Source: Euonymus europaeus (taxonomy: Eukaryota; Streptophyta; Magnoliopsida; Celastrales; Celastraceae). Taken from it: a DNA stretch of 64,000 nt. Of the stretch, positions 45,673-57,060 are shown piece by piece; position 1 is the stretch's first letter, and every line of letters starts with the position of its first letter. The notes under the pieces were generated by a model. It was not told the DNA's origin and ran no database searches. It was given only the letters and a program-made list of their open reading frames with translations. The stretch spans positions 16,600,022 to 16,664,021 of the forward strand of contig OY756967.1 in assembly GCA_963580455.1 (NCBI GenBank), read 5' to 3'. Position numbers and translations under genes: made by a program.

Positions 45673-46625
45673 TCTACTGATATTGATCTCTAGATATTTG
45701 TAAAGATGAGGCTTGAGAATTTTGAGCATTTGAATCAACTTGGTTGATGAAATAATTCTTTTTGTCTGTAAATCTTGGTGTTGTTGATATTTCTCTTTTA
45801 ACTGGATTTTCCATATCTACTAGGTACCCAAAAATTTTAAAACACCTGTCCACCATATGATTATTCTTTTTTCAATATTTACAGAAGAGCTTCTCTTTTT
45901 CACCTTGTGATCTTTTTCCTTTCCCAGTGGTGTAAGTATTTCTTGTAGAGACTTGCATTGCTAAAACGTCTTGAATGCTTGTCTCTGGAACTTGTTGTTT
46001 CTTCTCAACTTGATTCACTGCAAATTTCCTCTCAACCTGCCCAATTTGAGCCACAACTTTGCTAACCTCTGGCAGAGGATCCATTAATAGAATCTGGTTG
46101 ATAACATGTTCATATGTATCATCCAACCCCATCAAAACTGTATAAGCTTATCTTTATTTCTTTCAATCTTGCTTCTTCATCTACATCACATATGCACCTT
46201 CCACACTTACAAGCATAAATTTTCTTAAATTGCTCTAACTCATCCCAAAGAGACTTTAGATGGGCATAATACTTAGTCACTGAAGATCTTCCTTCCTTGA
46301 TGGTGGCATTCAGTCTAGCCAATTCAAAATCCCTGGCTGGATTTTGAGACGAATACCTATTCTGTATGTCTTTCAATAAATCAAAAGCACTTTTCAAAGT
46401 AGAAATGCTCACCAGTATATCCTGTGAGACACAATTGGTTATCCAATTTTTAACCAAGCCATCACACTGAATCCAATCTTGATAATTTGGGTGTGTAGCT
46501 TTAGGCATTTTCAAGGTTCCATTAATTAAACCCATCTTATTCCTTGACTTCAATGCAGTTTCTAACAGTTTCTAACTGGTTACTCCACAAACGAAAATTA
46601 GTCTCGTTCAGCGTCAATGAAATCA
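45673..46625 (-). pseudogene. Copia gag (family B), with broken zinc knuckle
   Basis: Minus strand: NETNFRLWSNQL, then a 10-bp duplication (AGAAACTGTT, near 46555-46575) shifts the frame. The 46553-46119 frame carries the gag core (LKSRNKMGLINGTLKMPKA, DLLKDIQNRYSSQNPARDF, SVTKYYAHLKSLWDELEQF). A second shift joins MGLDDTYEHVINQILLMDP. The zinc knuckle near 45890-45845 reads CKY, stop, then KKNNHMVDRC: a TGA stands where the second cysteine is expected. Three independent lesions at least. Confidence 0.8.
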
Positions 46626-46824
46626 GGTTAGAAGCAAAATTCGAATGAGTTAAATAGTAAAGATTTTGAAAGGGATTTTGGTTCTAACTTATTGGCTGAA
46701 GGCTGAAGGGTTGTGGGTTTTGAAAATTTTCCATTGTCGAAGAGAGAACTAGATTAGGGTTTGAGCTTGAAGGAGAAGATTGAGAATTTTTTTAAGAATG
46801 AAACTTAGTATGGCCCATATAAGA

Positions 46825-46839
46825 CCTCATTTGATACCA
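46825..46839 (-). other. Copia primer binding site (family B)
   Basis: On the minus strand TGGTATCAAATGAGG, close to the initiator-methionine primer site TGGTATCAGAGC, immediately inside the presumed 5' LTR. Confidence 0.65.
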
Positions 46840-47160
46840 TGAGAGTAAACAGAAGCAAAAGAATGAAAAGCTTATAAGAGTGATGAAAAGAATTGTTACA
46901 AAGAAAAGAAGTAGAAGCTCTGCCATATACACAGAGAACCAACAGTCTCAAAACAAGACAAGAAACAGGAAGAAAGATAGCATTACAAACAACATTGAAA
47001 CAATGCCATGTTAGAAGGAAAAAACTAATAATACTAAAGAGCAAAAACAATGTCGCTTCACTATTATTATCATTAATGACTTGTTTAATTGGTTTCATTG
47101 CCACATTGCTTATATATTGATATATCTATCAACCTAATTTTATCATTATTTGATCCAACG
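46840..47160 (-). repeat. Presumed Copia 5' LTR (family B)
   Basis: The inner end, CTCTCA on the minus strand, lies directly before the primer site. A TATATAAG element near 47110 could be its TATA box. The outer end is not determined, because the 3' LTR is missing. Confidence 0.45.
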
Positions 47161-47229
47161 ACCATAACTCGACATTCTGCTTTTCAAGTCGTAGAAATTG
47201 TTTTAAGCCTTTTTTGCTTTACCAAAAAA

Positions 47230-47740
47230 ATCGAAAACTTTCCTAACTTGATGTAATAACCCGTGACTTATCTTTTTGTGTCAACAAAAGAAGCCCAGTC
47301 TGAATCACAAAATCTTTCTACCTACAAAAGGTTAGCAGTAGGATATATGAGACTCTAATTTAGGATTCTTTTAACATACTTGAAACATCTGTAGGGTTCT
47401 TCATAAATTGACTTAGGAAATTTACAGGTCGAGTAATTGTTAAATACATTAATCTCCTCCCTAAACATCTATATTGTGATCACTCAATTGATAATTTTGT
47501 ATTTGTATCCTAACTCAATTGGCTTAGAATATGCTAGACCTATGTCTTGTAGTAAGTCCCTAGCATCTTTTTGTTGAGATATGGATAAATCGAAGCTATT
47601 TGTTTTTACCTCCAATCCTAGAAAAAAAAAATCTTAAAAGGGCCTAGATCTTTGACCATAAAACACGTTGCTATATAATGCTTAAAATTTTCTATTAAGT
47701 CAATATTGTTTCTCCCACAATAACCATATTTCAATGTCCC
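47230..47740 (-). pseudogene. Copia RT/RNase H relic
   Basis: Minus-strand translation through stops gives Copia wording: LRFIHIST/QKDARDLLQDIGLA-type RT connection, EEPYRCFKYVKRILN, LIYPTANLL, FCDSDWASFVDTKR. Short, highly degraded; not part of the family B element by position. Confidence 0.6.
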
Positions 47741-48332
47741 AAATCAAAAAAGCTTATTTTACCAAGTCGTCCCACTATAAGCGGTGACATAAGCAAACGA
47801 AATAACCAAAAAATTAAGCCAAAAAAAAGTGGTGCATGAGTATAGGCCTTAGCATCGGGCCGGACCAGACGATAATTTGAGGCTCAGGCTTGGAAAATCA
47901 CTTTTGGCCTTGGTCGGTCTGAAGACAGAATCCTTGGCAGGCCCTATGTGCTCGGGCTTATGGGCCAGACCTTGGACTTGGGTAGTCCGGTTCGGGCACA
48001 GGCCCATAAGTATTTTTTAATATTTTTATTTTTTATTTGATAATTGTATATTTTATTTATTTTTATAAAATACATATACATTTGAATAATATTTTATAGA
48101 ATAATTGTATTAATTTTTTTAATACATTGCAATGATATTGGAATTGTACCGTGGACATAACGTTATAACTAACAATTAATATTGGAAATTGAAATACCAG
48201 AAAATGAATTTACCTACCGAAATTTGGAATGGCTGTATAAGAAATAGCAAATGCTCTAGAGTTTAGGTAACTAGCAAGCTTTAGTTTAGGCAAAAATTGA
48301 ATTCAATTGCTTTGGAGTTTAAACTTTTACTA
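47741..48332. other. Stretch without a recognised gene
   Basis: Contains a GC-richer block with GGGCCGGACCAG and GGCTTATGGGCC near 47860-48000, then AT-rich sequence. No coding features. Confidence 0.35.
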
Positions 48333-48800
48333 GTCGTTTGGTACGTAGAATAGTTCGAGTGGTAGTGAGAATGAGAGTGAAAATGAGATTTTGATTTTCA
48401 CATTTGGTATGTATAAAAACTGAGAATGAGAATAAAATATGTTTTATCCATTATGTCATTTACTAGTAGTATTTGCAGTGTCATTTTACCATTTTCAAAA
48501 AAAAAGAATTTACTTATTACATTATTATTTTATATATTTAATAAGTCAAAAAAAAATTTACAAAAAAAATGCTTTCTAAAAAAAATTTGCAAAAAAAAAT
48601 TACGGAAAAGAAACTACAAAAATAAAGGGGCACTAGAGTCATTTTTGCATCAATTTCATGTGAAATGATGTATTTCCATCAAATTGAGATTGGATGAGAA
48701 TGAAGAGAGAGAGTGGAATGGTAGTCATTCCATTCCAAAAAAAAATAACACACCATATTATGAAATAGAATGAGTCATTCCTTATGAAATCGAACGGTCA
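48333..48800. mobile_element. MITE-like repeat, copy 2
   Basis: Begins CGTTTGGTACGTAGAATAG and ends with CATTCCTTATGAAATCGAACGG, an inverted match of the start. Shares GAATGAGAATAAAAT and GGTAGTCATTCCATTCC wording with 16520-16985. Contains A-rich runs (48545-48625). Confidence 0.45.
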
Positions 48801-50800
48801 CTGAGAGAGATTCTTCTGTGCTTGTACAAGTGTTGCAGAGAAAATCGAGGAGAACAAGAAAAACACAGTGACATAAATGCAGTGTTTTGTGGTCAGGCAT
48901 CAGCCTCGGCCTCAGAAATGGAGGTCCACCTGCTTGAGACATAGGGTGGAGCTGTCCAGGTTTGATGCAACTTCAGGCCTAGGCATGGTTTGGTTGGGCC
49001 TAAGCCCACAAGCCAGATGATGAGAACTATGCATGATGAACTTAGGTCAAGGCATAAAAGATCAAGCCAAACCTAGACTCAGAAGAGAGAAGATATAACA
49101 TGAGACAGTCAATCGAAAAATTAGTAGACAAGAATGCTCAAAAATGATAAAGATCTCAGTTATTTTTATCCCAAAATTATCCCAACAATATGTCACTCAT
49201 TTATTGGGCATGATTTTCAATAGGTCTCTTTTTATGATGTCATCACACCCAATGAATGAATGTCACACACTACTGTGATATTTTTTGAATAAAATTACTG
49301 GGATCTCTAACATTACTAAAAAATGCTTGTACTTCATAATTATAATTTTAGATAAATAGAATTAAATAGAGGGAGCCAAGGAGACCCTAATCGATCAGGA
49401 GAATTGCGGGAAAATGATTTGAGGGAGAGATGAACTTGGACTGACGAAGAGAAACAATCGTTTTGTCTTTTGGTCTTTGTCAAGAGTAGAAGCCATTCTG
49501 CCTTTCTTAACAGGTTTAATTAATGGGTTAATAAAGTATTTGGGAACAGATCCGAAGAAGAATCAATTCACCATACCTGAAACTTCACATGGTTTATAGA
49601 GTCGATTTTGCGGCGAAAACGAGTCACCGGTGTGTCAAGGATGGGTCGACTTCTCTGACTCAGTCAATGCATGTCAGACTCGAACTTAGGCGAGTCAAGC
49701 TCACATCCAAACTCAGTTTGAATCCGACGCGAATTGATTGGGCATTTTGCTGCGTCAGTGCTTCCTAGGCGGACGACCTTCTTGAAGAAATGCTTCATTA
49801 TTCACTTCACTACAGCTTTCTGCTTGAGCATTGAAATGAACATGTCTCTGTCCGCTGGTGACATTGCCTCTGCTGAACAATCCCCAACATCACATAACAG
49901 CGCCACGAATGCAGTACTAGTCCAGGATTTCTTACTGGTTCCTGAATATTTCCCACAACATGATGGCATTACCAATAAGACCTTGAAAACACTTGGACCC
50001 AATTCAAGGATAGGATCATGGAAGGGATGCTAATTAGATTTGGCCATTTCTCAAGAGCCTGCTGATTGTACTGGTTCCTGGAAAGCATTAATAAGGTCTA
50101 TTTTCTGATTCTTAGTTTACTCAATTTAAAACTCATGAAATAAATGAAGGAGAAATCATACCATTGATACGATTTAGAAGCTCAATTTCTGGTAACTTTT
50201 TATTTTTTTAATGAGCTTTCAATCTCAGTTGTTGGTTAGATCCCAGGGTCGAGATTGGAAGCCCGTGAATATTATAAAGTACGGGCATCCGTATCTAAGA
50301 AGTAATATACATATACTCTCATGTGCACTTTTTAAAAATCTTTTTAAAAATCTGAAAAATTATATTTGTGGTTAATTGATTTTACGAATCTAATGATATA
50401 TTTTTTTTGTTAAAAATGAAAATAAAATTCAACATTAAAAATGCAAGAAAATTTTAAACCATTGGATATAAAACACAAAATATTGCATTTGATTTTTGTT
50501 TGAACAAAAAATACATCATTGGATTCGTAAAACCAATCAAACACAAATATAATTTTTTCAAATTTCTTGGATCCCAAAACTAATATCAAAACACGAGAGG
50601 AAAAAAGGAAAAGAAAAACAATGGTATATATAACACCGTCCTTGAGTTTATGTAAATGTGGTTCTAACAACCTTTTTATAAGAAAAGCATATATAAAAGA
50701 GGGAGAAAAAGACAACAAGACATTAATATGGATGACCTGGAAAAGAAAATACAGAAGAGAGGAAGAGAGAATAAAGAAAGAGCACAAGGACAGCCACCGC
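48801..50800. other. Two kilobases without a recognised gene
   Basis: The open frame 49734-50033 (plus), with an ATG-started part MNMSLSAGDIASAEQSPTSH, has composition closer to coding sequence than its neighbours. I recognise no family, and no splice partner is evident. The rest is AT-rich. Confidence 0.35.
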
Positions 50801-50803
50801 TGT

Positions 50804-51210
50804 TTATAACCAGTTTACACGATCCATTTGAGCGTGAACACCCTCTTTAGCTAATTCATCTGCCATACCATTGCTTTCTCTTCTGATATTCACGATCTCT
50901 AGATGGGATAGTTCGGACATGAGAGAACAAATAGAGTTTTGAATGCTATTTCCAAGGGACATCCAACTGCAAGTGTTTAAAGAATCAGATTCCAGAATTA
51001 GATTCACTCGGATTAAATCTGAAGAGGGGGCACATAACTCGAGGGCCTTTTGAATGGTCATGAATTCAACTTGGTTAGATTCACATATGCCGATACTGCA
51101 AGAAAACGTACAGATAACCAAACTAGCCGCATCCTGCAAAACCCTGTCAATACCTGCTTGATCCAGGTTTACCCAATGAGGAACCATCAAAGTTTAAATA
51201 ATTCATAATT
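50804..51210 (-). pseudogene. RNase H-like domain relic of LINE (RVT_3) type
   Basis: Minus strand: NFDGSSLGKPGS, then a one-base frame change into QAGIDRVLQDAASLVICTF, ICESNQVEFMTIQKALELC, VNLILESDSLNTCSWM and IVNIRRESNGMADELAKEG. This is the order of the plant LINE and domesticated RVT_3 RNase H fold (D, E, D and a late D near MADELAKEG). The frameshift between DGSS and QAGI shows it is not a working gene as it stands. No RT is seen upstream. Confidence 0.7.
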
Positions 51211-51387
51211 CATACTTCTTCCTTGCATATTTTTGAAAAAGAAACTATTTGGGTTTAGAAAAGGAGGAATCCAGGACCTGGGTGTTGGTACACTACCAGG
51301 AATATTAATTTCACTAGATTGAGCAAAATCTAGTGTGGAAGGCAACTTCTTAAGGATCCGGGGGAGGTCCAGTGGTATTGGACTCAA

Positions 51388-53557
51388 CCGGTGCTATACT
51401 CAGCCATCAGATTCAATTAGATCTGATGGCTTAAAAATAACTCTGTTAATAGATAAAGCACTCCAATTGTGCAGTTATTTGGTAAAGATAAAACTTTGAC
51501 GAAGGCACATCTAAAAAGGGTCTCTCCCCAGAGCCCTAGAAGGGAAATTTCATTCACCCCCCGAAAAAAGGAAAGACTTTTTTTTTTGTCTCAAATTAAT
51601 TTTTTTTTTTGGTCTGGTGGTGTATTACAGATCGCTAAGATCTGAACTCACAAAAGTAAGAGCAGAATGTCAAACAAAACTGAACCATGGAGGAGCTGTT
51701 CACTGGGAAAAATCAGAAAACGAGGTGTTCTGCTCTGGCACCATCTTCGTCGTCGATTGTCCAGAACTATAGATTCAAGAGAGCCATACTGGTGGGGAAG
51801 AGGGGCGGATCCAGTACCCATCGTGGAGACTGATGGTAGCAAGGACTCCGTCAGAGGAGAGGAGGTCAAGAAGAGAGGCTAGATATTATGAGAGAAGGAT
51901 GCCAGGTGGTCTGTTCATCCAGGCTTAGATTAAAATAAATAAATAAATAAAATTGAAGCCTTCAGAATAATCTGACAGCCTGGATAGAGCACTGGTTGAG
52001 CCCAATGATATTTGGCACCGAAGCTCCCCAGAATCTAGCTCTTAAAGAGAGAACATTTTTACTGATGTAGTGAAGACTATTTAATTTGTTAGATTTGGGT
52101 CTGCAACGACTGGAAATACGGAAGAAGCTACGGTCATATATTAGAGACAAGACCAGACTGGAAAGCGACACAGGTTACTTGCTGGAGCCAAAAGGGACCA
52201 GATACGTTGGCAGTTTTGGCATCAATAGGGAGGAGATGAAACTGCTTCCGAGAAACTTCAGGAAAAGTATAGAAAAACTGAGACAAGTGGTCAGACTCCG
52301 CGTGTGAGACAATTGCATGGGGGTGATAAGGGTGACTTGTCAATTGTGTCAGCCAAGCCATACAGAAAGTCGAAGAAAGGGTGTCAAAGGACCCATTCAA
52401 GCACTAGGAAGAAGCACTACATGAGGATACGGAGACAAGTCAAGAGAGCCTGAGATGGCTGATAGAGCAGCTGAAATCTCGAAGAGAATGAGAGGAGATT
52501 TCTCTACAACCCTCCATGTCTCAAATGTTGACATGTTTGGTGAATAGCTCTGCTCCACACACAGATTGTCTAATTGACAATAAATCAAGACCTACACAGG
52601 AATATCGCGAAACACTAACATGACCAAAAGTTTTATTAACCTTGATGCCGGCCTATAAAAACCCCAAAAGTTATGTGCTGGAGTTTCAGCATATAATTGC
52701 TGCGCCTCAGATTCGATGTGGCTGACCGCAACCAGCCAACCACAGCACAACTCCACCAAACCCCCAAGGCAGAATGCCAATTAGCACAGACTGAAACTGT
52801 AGGCAGAAACTTAATAGGGGCACTTATATCAACTCAAAGTAATACTTCTCCACAGCCACAATTTCAAAGAGCTAATGGCAAGATGTCACTATGGTATCTG
52901 AGGGCACAGGGAAAAGCACATCAGCAAAGTAAAACAGGAATTTCACAGAGAACTGGAAAGACGATGTTTCAAAAGTTCCAAATTCCACTACCATATCTTC
53001 TAAATCCAAACATGTAAATCATACCAATCACGCCACTTGTCAATCAAATTTTCCAGGTCTAAATTTTTAAATTTGTTACTTTTTCACATAAAACTAGGGT
53101 CCTAGACATGCTTTACCATTTCAACAATTTCAGTAGTATCATCTCTTAAAGCAGTTGAAATATGCTTAACTTTTACTTTGGCCACGCAGAAAAAAAAAAG
53201 TATGGCAAAAGAGTTCCCACGCTTGGGTGTTGCCCCATGTCTGGCTAATACAGCCAATTTGGGAATGCAAAAACTCGCAAGCAAACATCAAAGATTAAAT
53301 GTCGAAACTCATCTTACCTCCTCACCAAGGAATGGAGTTCTTTTTCATTTCTCATAGCATATATGATTGTTGAGGAAATTTAAATATAATCCCATTCATT
53401 ATTTCACCAGGTTCTCAGAAATACTGAAATAGTAGATAAAAATTCAGCATAACAGAATATGACTTCTTTTTCCATTAATAAAGTAAAATTTATCCACGTA
53501 ACAGAGTTCTTCACGATGCAAAACTCAAGCAACTTACCTAAACTTGACTTATATATT
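51388..53557. other. Stretch without a recognised gene
   Basis: Several open frames of 60-106 codons on both strands overlap one another without family features. Parts at 51640-51960 and 52090-52760 have a GC content above the window average and could be retroelement leader sequence or an unrecognised non-coding gene; neither can be shown. Confidence 0.3.
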
Positions 53558-56319
53558 TCATCCTTCAAGCATAGCCTTTGCTGCATCCACAAGTACTGCT
53601 CTAAAATCATCAGAGGCTCGCCCAAGCACAGTGTATCCTTCCTTGTCTTCCACATCTACATCTGCTCCGTGTCTTACTAGAAGGAGAGCCACCTGTCAAC
53701 GCCAACACAAATTACATATAAAATTTGATCTGGCTAGTTCCTATTTCATTAGCCATTCACAATCTGAAATAATTTGTTTTTACTTGATGCTTTTCTACTG
53801 ATACTCTTGTCAAATAAATCATCATTCCTTATATATATACCCACGAAAACACACATGCACACAGAGGCACATATATAGGCACTTAACGCACATACATAAA
53901 AAGAGGGGAAAATGTCTGACAAATATATAAGTACTTCTATCTATCTATTAATAAATAAGAATGTTCAAACCCAGGTTTTCTTTAAGTTAAAGGATAGCAA
54001 TAAATATAAATAAAAAACCAGTACTTTTCAATACATTACTGTTGATGATTATATTTCAGAAAAAGTATCGAGAGGACAGAGATTTTAACAGGCAAATGGA
54101 ACTACTCATCAGGGATTAAATAGCCTTTATTTACACAGTGGAACTTTGTAGTAAGAATAGAGCTCCCCTAAATGATCTCTGTGGTTTGCCTCAATTAGCA
54201 TTTTTTCGACAATGACGCATGACTTGGAACGTCTCGTAGTTTATGAGCAACTCAGCAGAGTTTGTAGTAGTAAGGAAAGTGCAGCATGCCGACGAAAGAA
54301 CAGATGCCATCTTCAGAATCCAGAAGCATGAAAGAAAAAACAATGTTCTAGCATAAAAGAAACAAAATCGCCCAGCTAGCTAAGAAGGCTTACAGAGCAC
54401 GTTGCATCATCAGCAACTGCCTGGAAACAGAACATGATTCATAAAGAAAAAGTCCGTGCCAAGAATGCATATCTAAAATGGGAATGTGGCAATGAAACAG
54501 CTAAACTTTTAATCCCTAAATAACTCTTTAGGCTCTATTATGTTGAAACTAGATACAATAAGATCAATTTTTAGCAAGGGTTGCCCAACAGAAAGAGAAG
54601 GGAACTCTGGGACCACCAGTAAAACCAAAGGTCTTGAATCCAAATCTCACCTGGTGCACCTTAATTTTGAAAAATTACAGGGGTAACCGCTGTGGCCTTG
54701 CCTTGGAGACATTCAACATCATAAAAAAAATTGCAACTAAGAAACTCCAAGATTAGCAAAGTAGGTCATGAGCAGTCAACATCAGCATCACAGAGAGCAA
54801 GAAAACTAAACCACAATGCGTTACTATCAATGTTGAGACTGAGACTTCAGAGGTAGGTATGATGCGGTATAGTTGAGAAAGTGAGAAACTACAAGGATCA
54901 TAACATGAAACTCACCCCTTTATTATAGGAAATCACAGCATGCATAAGAGGAGTTTGACCAGAATTATCAACAACGTCAACTTCCGCCCCTTCCTCAATT
55001 AAGAGCTCACATAATTCTGAGTTCCCTGTGCTAGCTGTTCTATGCAATGGAGTGCAACCAACCTGAAAGCAACGTGTTCATGAGCAGAAAGTCTGATAAA
55101 AATGCAGTAGAAATTAAAAGAGAAAAAGGAAAGAAAAACTAGACTGCACTGAAATTTTGGAAAGGAGGTACAAGCCTTGTCCTTTGAATTTATATTTGCA
55201 CCATGTGCCAACAGAAGTTCAGCAATTTTCAATCGGCCCTTGCTAGCTGCATAGTGAAGAGCCGCACGACCACCATCATTTTTCAAATTAACATCAGCCC
55301 CTGTTTAGCAGAAAATTTTATGGTTTGATTTGGATGCATATGTCAAAGAAAATAAGAATTCCTTCATTGTTGCAGCGTTACAACAGAAAATATTACGGAA
55401 AAGAAGTTACTTGCATGATTGCATCACAAATGTAAGTAAGTTGTGATCCCCTATGATTGTCAAAGTCTAACCAGGGATTCACAACATAGACAAAAAATTT
55501 ATGGCTTGATTTGGATGCATATGTCCAGCAAGAATGACGGCTGATGTAGTGATTCTAACTAAACCATTGGACAAATATTCAGAAAGAAGAAGGGAAAAAA
55601 ATGCTAAACAAACATCCAATACACAAAGTAATAGGATAATCAGCACAACCTCCTGTCTGGCCAGAAGCCAAACAGAACGATGTCAACAGAATGATTGGCC
55701 CTAATTCTGTTTGTTCTTGTTGGGTGAACGAGTATTCATTTATTTAACCACAATAATCAAATTCGGCAAGAAAACACGAGTTCCTGCTGGGGAAAAACTA
55801 GAACCGCAACGAACTAATATTTAGGAGTAATAACAACAATACAAAAAGGGGCAATAAGAGAAATACTAGCAATCACCTTTGCTTAACAACACCTCGACAA
55901 TTTCCGCATTTCCAATACTAACAGCGGAATGCAGCGGTATCCAACCTTCTTCATCCCCACTATTTACAACGCTCTTCGATTCCTCTACATCTGCTAGCAC
56001 TTTCACAACCTATACAAAGTGCGAAAAATTGAAGAGATGAGTATTCAATACGGTGCTGAAAGGGAAATCTACTTATGTAATCGATTTTCTCGCAATCCGA
56101 AAATAGGTACAAAGAAAGAAATAGCACCTCCGAATGGCCGGAAGAGGTGGCGACGTGGAGGAGGGAACGGCAGTCGTCGTTTCTGAGAGAGAGGGCTTTG
56201 GAGAGCTGCTCTCGTGAGAGTACTTTGAAAGCGGAAGAATCTCCAGTTTCTGCGGCTTTATAGAGGTCCTTTTCATTGATTTTCTGCTCATCTTGCTTGA
56301 CGGGAGGATCGATCTCCAT
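53558..56319 (-). CDS. Ankyrin-repeat protein, 26S proteasome PSMD10/gankyrin type
   Basis: Five exons on the minus strand: 56319-56128, 56009-55877, 55300-55176, 55062-54916 and 53692-53558; 732 nt, 243 aa, matching the family's usual 225-245 aa. The start MEIDPPVKQDEQ is the first ATG of the frame. Ankyrin repeats run end to end: RSLLHVATSSGHSE, GWIPLHSAVSIGNAEIVEVL, GRAALHYAASKGRLKIAELL, GCTPLHRTASTGNSELCELL, GQTPLMHAVISYNKG/VALLL, and the capping stretch GADVDVEDKEGYTVLGRA ending AKAMLEG. Gankyrin-type proteins are chaperones that guide assembly of the proteasome base by holding the RPT3 subunit; whether this plant protein does so is inference. Introns 1, 2 and 4 have GT-AG ends; intron 3 appears to start with GC. 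No damage is seen. Confidence 0.92.
55063..55175 (-). other. Intron 3 of the ankyrin gene with a GC donor
   Basis: Exon 3 ends GACAAG and the intron starts GCTTGT (55175 downward), ending TTTCAG at 55063. Only this choice keeps the conserved INSKDK/VGCTPLH junction; the nearby GT at 55171 would break the frame. Confidence 0.75.
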
Positions 56320-57060
56320 GTCCAGTGGGTATGTATTTTCAGGTAAGGGTTTCTGCTTTGATGGTTTTGACTGTGTGCGCCTTTGGTGCCTACGATGGAA
56401 AGATCCGGGTGCCCTACAACCAGGCCGGATCCTTCTTTCATTCCATACATAACCGAGGTGGGCTGGAAACTGACCCGAACAACAGACTATATCAAAATAT
56501 TGGAACCATTACCCGCCCAATATTAGTGGGTCGGGTACAAGTCGGTTAAAAGGATTACCAGCCAAATAAGAAAACTGTCAAAATTTCATTTTGTATACTT
56601 TAAAGCATAAACAATCCATTTTAACACTGCCTGAAACAAAACAATCATCTGAATTTCGATGAAATTCGATCATCATTCTTCAATACAACACAAATCCAAA
56701 ATCTAAAATCATAAAAAAAGCAATTCCAAATTCCAAGTTCCAACTCCAAAATCCAAACACAGACACACACAATTGCATACATACTTGGCTACTTGCATCA
56801 TTAGTTCATTCCTTCATTAAATTACATCAAATTAATTATTAAAGTGTTAAACATGTTGTAAAAAGTTATTAAATTGGTCCAAAAAATCCAGCAGGACCAG
56901 CAGCACTCTAATTCCAGCACACTCCATAATTATGACTCCATACTTTAGAAGTTCATAGGCACCAACTAAAGTTGTTGAATGGTTGCAAACAGAGGAGATC
57001 AAGTAGCATTCCAGCAGACCAGCAGCACAATGCACATTGCATTAAAGACTTAAAGTGGAC
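56320..57060. other. Upstream region of the ankyrin gene
   Basis: Directly upstream of the ankyrin ATG; contains the 5' UTR. Around 56455-56560 there are GACCCGAAC, CATTACCCGCCC and GGGTCGGGTACAAGTCGG blocks that resemble hAT subterminal repeats, perhaps the far end of the hAT remnant. No gene. Confidence 0.35.

Noticed and set aside
54388..54414. A possible 27-bp extra exon in the ankyrin gene (AG and GT borders, in phase)
   Set aside because: Direct joining of exon 4 (ending NKG) to exon 5 (VALLLVRHG) already gives the conserved repeat; inserting nine residues would break an ankyrin helix.
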